Source: Sphingomonadales bacterium (GTDB lineage Bacteria; Pseudomonadota; Alphaproteobacteria; Sphingomonadales; Sphingomonadaceae). Taken from it: a stretch of 64,000 bases of DNA. The translations under genes and the position numbers were made by a program. The stretch lies in contig JAACPW010000001.1 of the NCBI GenBank assembly GCA_009995225.1, forward strand, positions 124,001-188,000. The letters run 5' to 3'. Below are positions 44,580 to 54,267 of the stretch, piece after piece (positions within the stretch are counted from its first letter, which is position 1; the number at the start of each line of letters is the position of its first letter). The notes below the pieces were generated by a model that did not search any database, was not told where the DNA came from, and worked only from the letters and a program-made list of their open reading frames with translations.

Positions 44580-47335
44580 GCGGGGTTCTCCTGTTCGGTT
44601 TCGAGAATGTCTGGCCCGAGGATTTGTTTCCAGGCGTCGGCCACTTGTTGCCGCGCGGCAGCAAAGGCGTCCAGCAGCGCAGGGTAAGTTTCGCAGCCGC
44701 ACGCCCGCGCCAGGGCCTGCGCTCCTGACGGCGGCGGTTCGCGTCCATCGGGGGCCAGCAGGCGCCCGGCCACCAGCATCCGGCTCATCAAGGCGTGCGG
44801 CTCTGAAAGACCTGAAGGAAGCAGGCCCGCGGCGATCAATCCCGACAGCGCGGTGGCCAGATCAGGATGCAGCGAATCGAGCGCGGTCTCGGCCAATGGG
44901 GTGCCATCTGCAGCGGCACCCTTCAATTGCAGATAGTGAACCAGAAACTCGATATCGACGAGGCCGCCGCGCGCCAGCTTGGCATCGAAGGAGCCGTTCT
45001 GCGGTTTGTGCTTTGCCATTTCGGCGCGCATGTCCAGCACGGCGCCGCGCAAGGCCTCCTTGTCACGCGGGGCGTGAAGCACTTCGGCCAGCACCGCCTC
45101 CAGCTCGGCGCGGGCAGCGGGCGTACCATACAGCACGCGCGCGCGGGCCAGCGCCATGTGCTCCCACGTCCAGGCCGCTTCGCGCTGATACTTGCCGAAC
45201 GCCGCGCAACTGACCGCAAGCGGGCCCTGGTTGCCCTGTGGCCTGAGCCGCGTATCGACCTCATATAGCGCGCCTTGCGCGGTCGGCACCGACAGCGCGG
45301 CGCTGACCCGGCTGGCGAGGCGGTTGTAATAGGTTGTCGCCCCCAACGGGCGTGGGCCATCGGACTGCGCGGCGAAATCGCCGGTAAACAGATAGACAAT
45401 ATCGAGATCCGAGGCATGGGTCAGCGCCCCGCCGCCCAAGCGTCCGAGGCCAAGGATCAGCAATTCGCTGCCGGCGATCCGCCCATGCTTGGCGGCGAAT
45501 TCCTGCGCTGTCGCATCTGCCGCCAATTGCATCGCGGCTTCGGCGGTGCGTGACAGGGCGCGGGCGATGGCGAGCGGATCGGCCAGCCCCTCGATCAGCT
45601 GGATGCCCAAAGCGAAGCGGATTTCACCGGTGACGATCCGGATCGCGTCAAGCAGCGCCTCGTAATCGGGACGAATCGCCGCCCCGCGCATCCGCGCCAT
45701 GATCTGCGGCACCGCGCCCGGCAGGTCGAGCGCATCCTTGTCGATCATGGTGTCGAGCAGTTCGGGCTTGCGCGCCAGCTCATCCGACAAGACGGGGGCG
45801 AGCGTCAGCGCGGCGACCAGCCGCTGGGTCAGATCGGGCCGTGCATCGAGCAGGCGAAATGTTGTGATGGCCGAGGGCACGTTTTCGATGATCCGTTCCC
45901 AGCGGGTCACGGCGCGCATCGGATCATCGGACTGCGCCATCGCTTCGAGCAGTGCAGGGGCGAGCCGGTCCCACGCGGCCACGGCTTGCGGGGAACGGAT
46001 GGCCGCATGGCGACCATCGCGCCATGTCTCGATCCGTTCGGCCAGCACATCGGGTTCGGGAAAGCCCCATTGCTCCAGTTGATGCGCGAGCGCGCTGGCC
46101 GGCATGGCAACGGGCATGGGCGCTGTCTCGGGCTGGCCGATCAGTTGTTCGTAGATGATCCCGGTGCGGGTCGTCAGGTCGGTCAGTTCCGCGATCAGCG
46201 TCGCACCATCCTTGCAGCCATCGAGCTGCGCGACGTTATCCAGCGCCGCGCCTTCGGGCAGCGCGTGGGTCTGCCGGTCATTGACCATCTGCAGGCGGTG
46301 TTCGACCTGCCGCAGCCGGTCATAGGCTTCGCCCAGCGTGGTGGCATTCTCGGCCGAAATCCATCCGGCGGCTGCCAGCTTGTCCAGCGCCGCACGCGTG
46401 CCGCGCACGCGCAGCGAGGCATCGCGGCCCCCGTGGATCAGTTGATGGGTCTGGGCGTAGAATTCAATCTCGCGGATGCCGCCCCGCCCGCGTTTGACGT
46501 CAAAGCCGGGGCCGGGAGCAGGCGGGCCTTCGTGGCTGTGGCGGATGCGGTGGGTGAGGGCGCGGATCTCCTCGATCGCGCCGAAATCGAGGTGTCCGCG
46601 CCACACGAAAGGCAGGATCTGGGCGAGGAAGTTTTCGCCTGCCGCAATGTCGCCCGCCGCTGCGCGGGCGCGCGTGAAAGCCGCGCGTTCCCACGCCAGC
46701 GCCGCGCCCTGATAATGCGTCAGCGCCGCACCAACCGGCACGCATAGAGGGCTGATCTCGCTTGCGGGCCTCAACCGCAGATCGACCCTGAGGGCATAGC
46801 CATCGGCAGTGCTGGCCGAAAGCAGCGCGACGATCCGCCGCGCATAACGCTGCGCCGCCTCGCCCGGATCATCGGAAGCGCGCCGGGCCAGCAGTTCGCG
46901 ATCGAACAGCAGGATCGGATCGATGTCGGATGAATAGTTCAACTCGCCCGCGCCCTGCTTGCCCAGCGCCAGCGCGATGAAGCCGTCGGTGGTATCGCGT
47001 TCGGTGCGTTCGGTGATCGCGGTGCGGATGGCGCGGTCGAGCGCGCGGTCGGCAAAGGCGGTGAGTTCGGCCACGACCTGCGCCAGCGGGAAGGCGCCTG
47101 CCAGATCGCCCACCGCCAGCGCGGCGGCCAGCGCGAGGCGTTCGCGCCGCAAGGCGACCTCGGCGTCCGCGCCCGCGCCCTGCTGGCGTGCCCAGGCCAG
47201 CGCCGCCTCGCCTTCACCGGCAGCGAGCAGCGCGGCAAGATCGGCCTGGCGGTCCAGCGCACGGGCCAGAAACGGCGCATGGGTGCGGGCGCGGTGCAGC
47301 GCGCTGTCCCAATCGGGGTTTGGTCGATGGCCCAT
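44576..47335 (-). CDS. glnE: glutamine synthetase adenylyltransferase / adenylyl-removing enzyme
   Basis: 919 aa with two nucleotidyltransferase halves: the N-terminal deadenylylase, LGKQGAGELNYSSDIDPILLF, and the C-terminal adenylylase, LGLGRLGGGALTHASDLDIVYL. GRGGIREIEFYAQ and ARGGLVDIEFLVHYLQL mark the conserved regions after each. It controls glutamine synthetase by (de)adenylylation of Tyr in response to PII and glutamine. The start is MGHRPNPDWDSALHRAR at 47335; the frame runs far upstream without homology. Confidence 0.95.
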   Translation of the reverse strand: MGHRPNPDWDSALHRARTHAPFLARALDRQADLAALLAAGEGEAALAWARQQGAGADAEVALRRERLALAAALAVGDLAGAFPLAQVVAELTAFADRALDRAIRTAITERTERDTTDGFIALALGKQGAGELNYSSDIDPILLFDRELLARRASDDPGEAAQRYARRIVALLSASTADGYALRVDLRLRPASEISPLCVPVGAALTHYQGAALAWERAAFTRARAAAGDIAAGENFLAQILPFVWRGHLDFGAIEEIRALTHRIRHSHEGPPAPGPGFDVKRGRGGIREIEFYAQTHQLIHGGRDASLRVRGTRAALDKLAAAGWISAENATTLGEAYDRLRQVEHRLQMVNDRQTHALPEGAALDNVAQLDGCKDGATLIAELTDLTTRTGIIYEQLIGQPETAPMPVAMPASALAHQLEQWGFPEPDVLAERIETWRDGRHAAIRSPQAVAAWDRLAPALLEAMAQSDDPMRAVTRWERIIENVPSAITTFRLLDARPDLTQRLVAALTLAPVLSDELARKPELLDTMIDKDALDLPGAVPQIMARMRGAAIRPDYEALLDAIRIVTGEIRFALGIQLIEGLADPLAIARALSRTAEAAMQLAADATAQEFAAKHGRIAGSELLILGLGRLGGGALTHASDLDIVYLFTGDFAAQSDGPRPLGATTYYNRLASRVSAALSVPTAQGALYEVDTRLRPQGNQGPLAVSCAAFGKYQREAAWTWEHMALARARVLYGTPAARAELEAVLAEVLHAPRDKEALRGAVLDMRAEMAKHKPQNGSFDAKLARGGLVDIEFLVHYLQLKGAAADGTPLAETALDSLHPDLATALSGLIAAGLLPSGLSEPHALMSRMLVAGRLLAPDGREPPPSGAQALARACGCETYPALLDAFAAARQQVADAWKQILGPDILETEQENPA

Positions 47336-47376
47336 CGCCAGCCTCTCTGGCCCCGCCTTGCGGCTGCGGCAAGAGG

Positions 47377-47415
47377 CCCCGTGCCTGACCCCCGTGCCTG
47401 ACCCCCGTGCTTGCA
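47377..47415. repeat. 13-bp tandem repeat, three copies
   Basis: CCCCGTGCCTGAC occurs twice exactly and once with two changes at the end. It sits between divergent glnE and the M28 peptidase gene, in the 144-bp gap. It could be slippage-prone sequence or an operator. Confidence 0.6.
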
Positions 47416-47479
47416 CCGCACTTCCCGCTCTGCAATGGATCGCGCCTGATCGCGACACTTTCACCGGAGACTTATCGCC

Positions 47480-49180
47480 ATGGCACTCAGACATTCCGCG
47501 CTCGGCGCGGTTACGGCAGCGGCGCTGACCCTGGCCGGATGCCAGACGATGACCGACAGCCAGGCCGTTGCCGCGCTGGACATTCCCGCAACGCCACCGG
47601 GCCAGCTTTCGCAAGGCACCATGAAAGACGTGACCCGCGCCTTGTCCAGCGACGCGTTTGAAGGCCGGATGCCCGGCACTCCCGGCGAGGAAAAGACCAT
47701 CGCCCTGATGACCGAACGCTTCAAGGCGGCAGGGCTCCAGCCCGGCAATGGCGATTCCTGGGTGCAGGAAGTCCCGCTGGTCGAGATCACGGGCCGGGAT
47801 TACGCCCCGCTCACGATCACCGGCAAGGGCGCCAATCTCAGCTTCGATATCCGCAGGGACTGGGTGGGCGTGACCTATCGCGAAGACGCCGCGACCGCGA
47901 TTGCGGATAGCGAGCTGGTGTTTGTCGGCTACGGCATCAACGCGCCCGAACGCGGCTGGAACGACTATGCCGGGGTCGATGTGCGCGGCAAGACGGTGGT
48001 GATCCTCGTCAATGACCCCGATTGGCAAGAGAGTGGGCTAAATGGTACCTTCAACGGCAAGGCGATGACCTATTACGGGCGCTGGACCTATAAATACGAA
48101 GAAGCCGCAAGGCAGGGCGCGGCGGGCTCGCTGATCGTCCACCAGACCGCCCCTGCCAGCTATGGCTGGAACGTGGTCGAAAGTTCTTGGACCGGCCCGC
48201 AGGCCTATGCCCAGCGCGGCGAGAACGCCCCGCCGCTGACGAAGATGAACGGCTGGCTGACCGAGGATGCGGCGCGCAAGGTGCTGACCGCCGCCGGGCA
48301 GGATCTGGACGTGCTGACCAGGGCCGCGCAGGCCAAGGGGTTCAAGGCGGTTCCGCTGGGCCTGACGGCGGCGACGCGCTTTGCCAGCGACTTCCGCAGC
48401 ATCATCTCGCACAACATCATCGGCATCCTGCCGGGCCGCGAGGCTCGGCAAGAATATGTGATGCACACCGCGCACTGGGATCACCTGGGCCGCTGCACGC
48501 CTGCCCCCGATGGCGATGACATCTGCAATGGCGCGGTCGACAATGCCACCGGCACCGCTGCGCTGGTCGCGCTGGCCGAAGCGCACGCCAAGGCTGGCCC
48601 GGCGCGTCGCAGCCTCGTGTTCCTGGCGGTGACGGCAGAGGAATCGGGGCTGCTGGGCGCCAAGTATTATGCCGAGAACCCGATCTTTCCGCTGGCGCAG
48701 ACCGTGGGCGGGATCAACATGGACGCCTTTCAGGTGGCAGGGCCAGCCAAGGACGTGACGGTTGTCGGGCCGGGCAAATCGCAGCTCGACCAGTTCCTTG
48801 ACGCCGCGCTGAAGGCCGATGGCCGCATCGCCACGCCCAATCCCAAGCCCGAAGCCGGTTATTACTACCGCTCGGATCACTTCGCCTTCGCCAAGCAGGG
48901 CGTGCCGATGCTGTATATCGACGGCGGCGAGGATCTGATCGTAGGCGGCAAGGAGGCCGGAGCTGCCGTGGCCGCGGATTACACCGAAAACCGCTATCAC
49001 GGGCCCAAGGACGAATTCAATGAAGCGTGGGACTGGTCGGGCGTGATGGCCGACCTCCAGCTGTATTATCGCATCGGCCGGACGCTTTCGATGAGCACGA
49101 GCTGGCCGAACTGGAACGAGGGTGACGAGTTCAAGGCGGTGCGCGACGAATCCTGCGCCGCGAGCGCCATGGGCTGCTGA
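47480..49180 (+). CDS. M28-family metallopeptidase, predicted lipoprotein
   Basis: 566 aa. The N-terminus (AVTAAALTLAGCQTM) has a lipobox LAGC, so the protein is probably membrane-anchored. A PA-like insert (about 130-290) is followed by the M28 core. Zn ligands are His in HTAHWDHLG, Asp in GAVDNATG, Glu pair in TAEESG, Asp in NMDAFQ and His in RSDHFAF. An aminopeptidase or Gln-carboxypeptidase role is likely. Confidence 0.93.
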   Translation: MALRHSALGAVTAAALTLAGCQTMTDSQAVAALDIPATPPGQLSQGTMKDVTRALSSDAFEGRMPGTPGEEKTIALMTERFKAAGLQPGNGDSWVQEVPLVEITGRDYAPLTITGKGANLSFDIRRDWVGVTYREDAATAIADSELVFVGYGINAPERGWNDYAGVDVRGKTVVILVNDPDWQESGLNGTFNGKAMTYYGRWTYKYEEAARQGAAGSLIVHQTAPASYGWNVVESSWTGPQAYAQRGENAPPLTKMNGWLTEDAARKVLTAAGQDLDVLTRAAQAKGFKAVPLGLTAATRFASDFRSIISHNIIGILPGREARQEYVMHTAHWDHLGRCTPAPDGDDICNGAVDNATGTAALVALAEAHAKAGPARRSLVFLAVTAEESGLLGAKYYAENPIFPLAQTVGGINMDAFQVAGPAKDVTVVGPGKSQLDQFLDAALKADGRIATPNPKPEAGYYYRSDHFAFAKQGVPMLYIDGGEDLIVGGKEAGAAVAADYTENRYHGPKDEFNEAWDWSGVMADLQLYYRIGRTLSMSTSWPNWNEGDEFKAVRDESCAASAMGC

Positions 49181-49193
49181 GGCCGTGACGCGC

Positions 49194-50183
49194 ATGACAT
49201 CGTTGATGCCGCCCGAATGGGCCCCGCAGGATTGGCTGTGGGTCGGTTTTCCCCATCTGGCCGAGGAGTGGCCGGGCTGGCTCGAACCCGCGCAGGAGCA
49301 GATGGCGGCTTTCGCCTCCGCCGTGGCGGAGAGCGGGCAGCAGGTGCGCCTGCTGGTGCGGGACGAAGCCAACGAAGCGCGCGCGCGCCAGCTTGTCAGC
49401 AGCAAGGTGACGCTGGAGCGGCGCGTTTACGGCGATGTCTGGCTGCGTGACACCGGACCGCTGGTGGTGTTTGGCCCGGACGGCGCGCCCATCGCGCGGC
49501 GGTTTGCCTTCAACGGCTGGGGCGAAAAATATCTGATGCCCGGCGATCAGGCCATCGGCGCGGAATTGGCGCGCGATGCCGGGCTTCGCGTCACCGCGAT
49601 CCCGATGATCCTAGAAGGCGGGGCGGTGGATGGCGATGGCACCGGGCTGGTCGCCACGACCGAACAATGCCTGCTCAATCCGAATCGCAATCCGCACCTC
49701 ACCCGCGAACAGATCGAAGCGGAACTGGCAGAGCATTTGGGCTTTACCCGTGTGCTGTGGCTGGGCGATGGTCTGATCAACGACCACACCGATGGGCACG
49801 TTGACAACCTCGCCCGCTTTGTCGGGCCAAACCGGCTGGTGGTGCCCGAAGCCACGGGCAAGAACGATCCCAACGCCGCGATTTATGACGATGCCGCCGC
49901 ACGCGCTGCGAAAGCCGGGGTCGAGGTGGTGCGCATCCCCTCTCCCGGCCTGCTGATCCGCGACGGGGTGGTTGAACCGGCGAGCTATGTGAACTTCGCG
50001 ATCACCTCGCATCTGGTGGTGGTGCCGACCTTCGGCAGCCCGCACGATGCCGAGGGCGTGGCCGCGATTGCCGCGCTGTTCCCTGACCGTGCGTGCCTCG
50101 GCCTGCCGGGTGAGGCGGTGCTGGCGGGCGGGGGCGGCTTCCACTGCGCCAGCCAGCAGATGCCTGCTGCGCCTGCGCCTTAA
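49194..50183 (+). CDS. aguA: agmatine deiminase family protein
   Basis: 329 aa peptidylarginine-deiminase fold. Substrate and catalytic residues are in YGDVWLRDTGP, LEGGAVDGDG, NDHTDGHVDNLARF and the nucleophile Cys318 in GGGGFHCASQQMP. It would convert agmatine to N-carbamoylputrescine for polyamine synthesis; no N-carbamoylputrescine amidase is in the window. The ATG at 49194 lies 13 bp after the M28 peptidase stop. Confidence 0.93.
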   Translation: MTSLMPPEWAPQDWLWVGFPHLAEEWPGWLEPAQEQMAAFASAVAESGQQVRLLVRDEANEARARQLVSSKVTLERRVYGDVWLRDTGPLVVFGPDGAPIARRFAFNGWGEKYLMPGDQAIGAELARDAGLRVTAIPMILEGGAVDGDGTGLVATTEQCLLNPNRNPHLTREQIEAELAEHLGFTRVLWLGDGLINDHTDGHVDNLARFVGPNRLVVPEATGKNDPNAAIYDDAAARAAKAGVEVVRIPSPGLLIRDGVVEPASYVNFAITSHLVVVPTFGSPHDAEGVAAIAALFPDRACLGLPGEAVLAGGGGFHCASQQMPAAPAP

Positions 50184-50219
50184 CGCTTCGTTAGGGATTT
50201 GGGGCGAGAGTGCGAAGCT

Positions 50220-50354
50220 ATGAACCGCGCCGTTGCTCTCGCCCTGCCGCTTGCTGCCGCCATCCGCATCGATTCGGTCGAGCTGACCCGGCGCGCCATC
50301 GTGCTCGCCTGCGGGGCGGCGCTGATCTTCGCAGGCCAATCGCTCCCGCTCTGA
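50220..50354 (+). CDS. possible 44-aa small membrane peptide
   Basis: ATG at 50220 opens a 44-codon frame with one hydrophobic C-terminal segment (RAIVLACGAALIFAGQSLPL). A weak GGGGCGAGAG precedes it. It occupies a gap otherwise lacking genes (50184-50422). No homologue is known to me; it may be a chance frame. Confidence 0.35.
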   Translation: MNRAVALALPLAAAIRIDSVELTRRAIVLACGAALIFAGQSLPL

Positions 50355-50389
50355 CCTCTGGCGCGTAACCGGACCGCGCCTTTGCGCGA

Positions 50390-50418
50390 ACCATCCTCGA
50401 GCTTGGCACGAGGATGGT
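50390..50418. promoter_or_regulatory. hairpin covering the ribosome-binding site of the DUF1223 gene
   Basis: ACCATCCTCG and CGAGGATGGT form a perfect 10-bp stem with loop AGCTTGGCA. The right arm contains the GAGG ribosome-binding sequence and an early ATG, ending 4 bases before the likely start at 50423. No T run follows, so it looks more like translational control than a terminator. Confidence 0.6.
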
Positions 50419-50422
50419 CCCG

Positions 50423-51199
50423 ATGACCCGTATTCCGACCCTTTCCGCTGCCCTGACAGGACTCGCCCTTCTGGGCGTGGCTGCGTTCGCCTGGACGCAG
50501 ACCGCGCCTGCTGCTGCCACGGCCAGCGCGCAGCGCCCGACTGCCGCTGTTACGGACGAACCCGTCCTGCTCGAACTGTTCACCAGTCAGGGCTGCTCGT
50601 CCTGCCCGCCCGCCGACCGGCTCGCCGGGACATTGGCGCTGGGACCGGGGCTGGTGGTGATCGCCCGCCTGGTGACCTATTGGGACCGCCTCGGCTGGAA
50701 AGACACGCTGGCGCGGGAGAGCAACACCGCCTTGCAACAGGACTATGCGCGCCGCGGCCTTGCCGGGCGCAATGGCGTCTACACCCCGCAACTGGTGGTG
50801 GATGGCCGCTTCGGCGTGGTCGGCTCGCGGGCCGATGACATCGCCGCCGGGGTCAAGCGATACGGCGGCAAGAGCGATGCGGCGATCCGCGTGACAAAGC
50901 GCGATGCCGATGGCTACGCTGTCAGCCTGTCTGGCACCGGCGACGGGGCGGCAGAGCTGGTGCTGATCGCGGTGACGCGCAAGGTGATGGTCGGGATCGG
51001 CAGCGGCGAGAACGGCGGGCGCAAGGTGGCCTACACCAATGTTGTCCGCTCGGAACGCACCATTGCGGGGTGGAAGGGCGGCAAGGCCAATGTCGCCATC
51101 GGTGCCGATAAACTTAACGTAAAGGGCGCGGATCGTTATGCGCTGGTGCTGCGCGCACCCGGCGGCGGCAAGGTGCTGGCGGCGCGCTGGATCGCCTAG
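50423..51199 (+). CDS. DUF1223 thioredoxin-fold protein, exported
   Basis: 258 aa. A signal peptide (LSAALTGLALLGVAAFAWTQ) precedes a thioredoxin-like domain with CSSC in LLELFTSQGCSSCPPADR. The C-terminal half is beta-rich. Function unknown, probably a periplasmic redox protein. GAGG nine bases upstream favours ATG 50423 over 50414. It overlaps the convergent TSUP gene by four bases. Confidence 0.9.
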   Translation: MTRIPTLSAALTGLALLGVAAFAWTQTAPAAATASAQRPTAAVTDEPVLLELFTSQGCSSCPPADRLAGTLALGPGLVVIARLVTYWDRLGWKDTLARESNTALQQDYARRGLAGRNGVYTPQLVVDGRFGVVGSRADDIAAGVKRYGGKSDAAIRVTKRDADGYAVSLSGTGDGAAELVLIAVTRKVMVGIGSGENGGRKVAYTNVVRSERTIAGWKGGKANVAIGADKLNVKGADRYALVLRAPGGGKVLAARWIA

Positions 51200-51939
51200 A
51201 CCAGCCGGGCGAAGGCGCCGATGGCCGCGCCGCCGAGGATCAGCCCCACGGTGACGCGCCAGACAGGATCGCTGATACGACCCGACACGCGCGCGCCCAG
51301 CCGGTTGCCGCCGATAATCATCGGCAGCATCAGCAATGCGAAGACCAGCAGTTCCCACCGCAGGATGGCAAGCCATGTCGCACTGGCAAGCCCGGCGGTG
51401 GCGGCGATGGTAAAGATCAGCTGCATCGAGGCCTTGATCGTCGGGCGCGGCAATTCCCGCCCGGCGTAATAGGGTACCACCGGCGGCCCCGGCATCCCGG
51501 CATAGCCCGTCATCAATCCGCTCAGCAGCCCGACCCCGCCTGTCACCATCGGCCCCGGCACGCCTTCGCCCCGCCGCGGCAGCAGGATGGCGAGGAAGGC
51601 GCTCAAGGCAATCAGCGCAATCACCAGACGCGCCACGTCCTTGCCCGTCATCGACAGTGCCCACAGCCCCAGCGGCGTGGTCAGCACCACCAGCCCGCCA
51701 ATCGCCCAGGCGGTCGGTTCGGCGTCGCGCACCAGCGTGCGGATTTCGGTCGCCCCGATCATCAGCGACAGCGCATTGGCCAGCACCACCGCCTCGACCG
51801 GCGGAAGCGCGAGCGCCAGCACCGGCACCAGCAGGATCGCCATGCCGAACCCGGTGAGCCCGCGCACGAAAGCCGATCCCAGCGCCGCCGCCAGCGCGAC
51901 CGCGATCTGCACCGCGGTGAAGCCTGCGAAGATTTCCAC
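51196..51939 (-). CDS. TSUP/TauE-SafE family permease
   Basis: 247 aa with about eight transmembrane helices. The duplicated TSUP motif is seen in FVRGLTGFGMAILLVPV and GLLSGLMTGYAGMPGPPVV. Such proteins export sulfite, sulfoacetate or organic anions; the substrate is not evident. It begins 12 bp after the thrS stop, so it may be co-transcribed with it. Confidence 0.92.
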   Translation of the reverse strand: MEIFAGFTAVQIAVALAAALGSAFVRGLTGFGMAILLVPVLALALPPVEAVVLANALSLMIGATEIRTLVRDAEPTAWAIGGLVVLTTPLGLWALSMTGKDVARLVIALIALSAFLAILLPRRGEGVPGPMVTGGVGLLSGLMTGYAGMPGPPVVPYYAGRELPRPTIKASMQLIFTIAATAGLASATWLAILRWELLVFALLMLPMIIGGNRLGARVSGRISDPVWRVTVGLILGGAAIGAFARLV

Positions 51940-51951
51940 TCCGGCTATGCG

Positions 51952-53952
51952 TCAGCTGGCGGCAAGATCGGGCGGCGTGCCTTCGCTGCGCAGCATGGCG
52001 ATCGCTTCGTCGAGGCTCATCACCTTCTGATGCTCCGCGCCCAGCGTGCGAACCGCGACGGTGCCTTCCTCGGCCTCGCGCTTGCCCACCACCAGCAGGT
52101 GCGGGACTTTCGCCAGGGAGTGCTCGCGCACCTTGTAATTGATCTTCTCGTTGCGGATGTCGGTTTCTACCCGGATGCCAGCGGCACGCAATTGGGCCTC
52201 GACCTCGTGGGCGTAACCATCCGCGTCCGAGACGATGGTGGCGACCACCGCCTGCACCGGCGCGAGCCAGACCGGGAGCTTGCCCGCGAAATGCTCGATC
52301 AGGATGCCGATGAAGCGTTCGTAGCTGCCGAAGATCGCGCGGTGCAGCATCACAGGGCGGTGCTTCTCGCCATCCTCGCCGATGTAGTTGGCGTCGAGCC
52401 GCTCGGGCAGCACGCGGTCCGACTGGATTGTGCCGACCTGCCAGGTCCGCCCGATCGCGTCGGTCAGGTGCCATTCGAGCTTGGGGGCATAGAACGCGCC
52501 CTCGCCGGGGAGTTCCTCCCATGCGAGGCCATTCGCGGTCAGCGCGTCGCGCAGTTCCTGTTCGGCCTTGTCCCAGTCCGCTTCGCTGCCGAACCGCTTT
52601 TCGGGGCGCAGGGCGAGCTTGATGTCATAGGTGAAGCCGAAATCGCGATAGACGCTATCGGCCAGCGCGAGGAAGCTCTGCACTTCGGCCACCACCTGCG
52701 CTTCGGTGCAGAAGATATGCGCATCGTCCTGCGTGAACTGGCGCACCCGCATCAGCCCGTGCAGCGCGCCGTGGGGCTCGTTGCGGTGGCAGCAGCCCAT
52801 TTCGCCCAGCCGGATCGGCAAATCGCGGTAGGACGTGATCCCCTGCTTGAACACCATCACGTGCGCCGGGCAGTTCATCGGCTTGATCGCCAGCCACTCG
52901 GCATCGTCGGCCACCTTGGGCGAGGCGGCGCCGCTGTCCTCGTCGACCTCGGGCACCATGTCGGGCACGGCGAACATGTTCTGCGCGTATTTCCCCCAGT
53001 GGCCCGATTGCGTCCACTGGCGCACGTCCATCAGCTGCGGGGTCTTGATCTCGCGGTAGTCCGCGCCGTCCATCTTGCGGCGCATATAGGCTTCGAGCTC
53101 GCGCCAGATGCGGTAGCCCTTGGGGTGCCAGAAGACGCTGCCGTGCGCTTCTTCCTGCAAGTGAAACAGGTCCATCTCGCGGCCCAGCTTGCGGTGATCG
53201 CGCTTGGCGGCTTCCTCCAGCCGCGTGAGGTGGGCGTTCAATTGCTTCTTGTTGAGCCAGCCCGTGCCGTAGATGCGCGTCAACTGCGCATTGTTCTGAT
53301 CGCCGCGCCAATAGGCCCCGGCGACGCGCATCAGCTTGAAGGCGTCGGGGTCAAGCTTGCCGGTGCTGGGCAGGTGCGGGCCGCGGCACATGTCGAGCCA
53401 GTCTTCGCCCGACCAGTAGACGGTGAGTTCCTCGCCCTCGGGCAATTCCTTGGCCCATTCGGCCTTGAAGGTCTCGCCCTCGCCCGCCCACTTGGCGATG
53501 AGGGCTTCGCGGGTCCAGACCTCGCGGCGCAGTGGCTTGTCGGCGCGGATGATGCGGCGCATTTCCTCCTCGATCGCGGGCAGATCGTCCATGCTGAACG
53601 GCTCGCGATTGTCGGGGGCCTTCACGTCGTAATAGAACCCGTCGTCGGTGGACGGGCCGAAGGTGATCTGCGTGCCGGGGAACAGCGATTGCACCGCTTC
53701 GGCGAGGATGTGGGCGTAATCGTGCCGCGCGAGTTCGAGCGCATCGGCTTCGTCGCGGCTCGTCACCAGCGCCAGCTGCGCATCGCCGTCGAACGGCCGG
53801 GTCAGGTCGCGCAGCTCCCCGTCGACGCGCGCGGCAATCGCCGCCTTGGCAAGGCCGGGGCCGATCGCGGCGGCAATGTCCGCCGGGGTCGATCCGGCAG
53901 GCACTTCGCGCACCGATCCATCGGGCAGGCTGATCTTGAGCAGTTCGGTCAT
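51952..53952 (-). CDS. thrS: threonyl-tRNA synthetase
   Basis: 666 aa. TGS domain (1-65), editing domain (about 66-225) with the HxxxH-type [11 protein letters not shown], then the class II core. Zn and substrate ligands are Cys in [10 protein letters not shown], His in [11 protein letters not shown] and His in [13 protein letters not shown]; anticodon-binding domain from about 560. Translation of this gene charges tRNA-Thr. A Thr-codon-rich leader ORF lies 129 bp upstream, indicating regulation by threonyl-tRNA supply. Confidence 0.98.
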   Translation of the reverse strand: MTELLKISLPDGSVREVPAGSTPADIAAAIGPGLAKAAIAARVDGELRDLTRPFDGDAQLALVTSRDEADALELARHDYAHILAEAVQSLFPGTQITFGPSTDDGFYYDVKAPDNREPFSMDDLPAIEEEMRRIIRADKPLRREVWTREALIAKWAGEGETFKAEWAKELPEGEELTVYWSGEDWLDMCRGPHLPSTGKLDPDAFKLMRVAGAYWRGDQNNAQLTRIYGTGWLNKKQLNAHLTRLEEAAKRDHRKLGREMDLFHLQEEAHGSVFWHPKGYRIWRELEAYMRRKMDGADYREIKTPQLMDVRQWTQSGHWGKYAQNMFAVPDMVPEVDEDSGAASPKVADDAEWLAIKPMNCPAHVMVFKQGITSYRDLPIRLGEMGCCHRNEPHGALHGLMRVRQFTQDDAHIFCTEAQVVAEVQSFLALADSVYRDFGFTYDIKLALRPEKRFGSEADWDKAEQELRDALTANGLAWEELPGEGAFYAPKLEWHLTDAIGRTWQVGTIQSDRVLPERLDANYIGEDGEKHRPVMLHRAIFGSYERFIGILIEHFAGKLPVWLAPVQAVVATIVSDADGYAHEVEAQLRAAGIRVETDIRNEKINYKVREHSLAKVPHLLVVGKREAEEGTVAVRTLGAEHQKVMSLDEAIAMLRSEGTPPDLAAS

Positions 53953-54049
53953 GTTCTAGCGTCCGTCTTGTTTGGGCGGCCCTTAAGGCAAAGGGCATCG
54001 CACCGGAAGAGCGGTGTGGAACAACAAACCGATTCGGGAAGAACACCGC

Positions 54050-54080
54050 GCCGCCCCGAACCGGGCGGCAGGCGTTCGGG
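54050..54080 (-). promoter_or_regulatory. alternative hairpins in the thrS leader
   Basis: On the minus strand, after the leader ORF, CCCGAAC (54080-54074) can pair with GTTCGGG (54061-54055), and GCCGCCC (54069-54063) with GGGCGGC (54056-54050). The arms overlap, so only one stem can form at a time. The second stem has no T run after it. Confidence 0.5.
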
Positions 54081-54081
54081 T

Positions 54082-54156
54082 CTAACCCGCGCGCCCCCGC
54101 CCCCGGATAGTCGTCCGGGTGGTGGTGGTGCAGGTGGTGGTGAGCAGCGTGGCCAT
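54082..54156 (-). CDS. thrS leader peptide (threonine-rich)
   Basis: 24-codon frame whose protein begins MATLLTTTCTTTTRTTIRG: ten Thr among 24 residues, seven of them in an eight-codon block (residues 6-13). It ends in TAG, 129 bp before thrS and directly before overlapping alternative hairpins. This is the layout of amino-acid attenuators. A GGAGG lies 14 bases before the ATG, which is longer than ideal; the frame is open upstream, so an earlier start is possible. Confidence 0.7.
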   Translation of the reverse strand: MATLLTTTCTTTTRTTIRGRGRAG

Positions 54157-54267
54157 GGGGGAGAGATAATCCTCCAACAGGACGGAGTCACGCGCAAGTT
54201 GATGAAACACACCTTGGAGCAGCCTTTTCGGAGCCATCAATGGAAAGCCTCCTTGACACCCTCCGCG

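Noticed and set aside
50180..52522. 780-codon open frame on the minus strand
   Set aside because: Overlaps TSUP and thrS in another frame and DUF1223 in antisense; low-complexity Gly/Arg/Ala sequence.
53975..53992. GCCCTT/AAGGGC hairpin between the leader and thrS as an intrinsic terminator
   Set aside because: The stem is short and is followed by CGCCCAAACAAG on the thrS strand, not by a T run.
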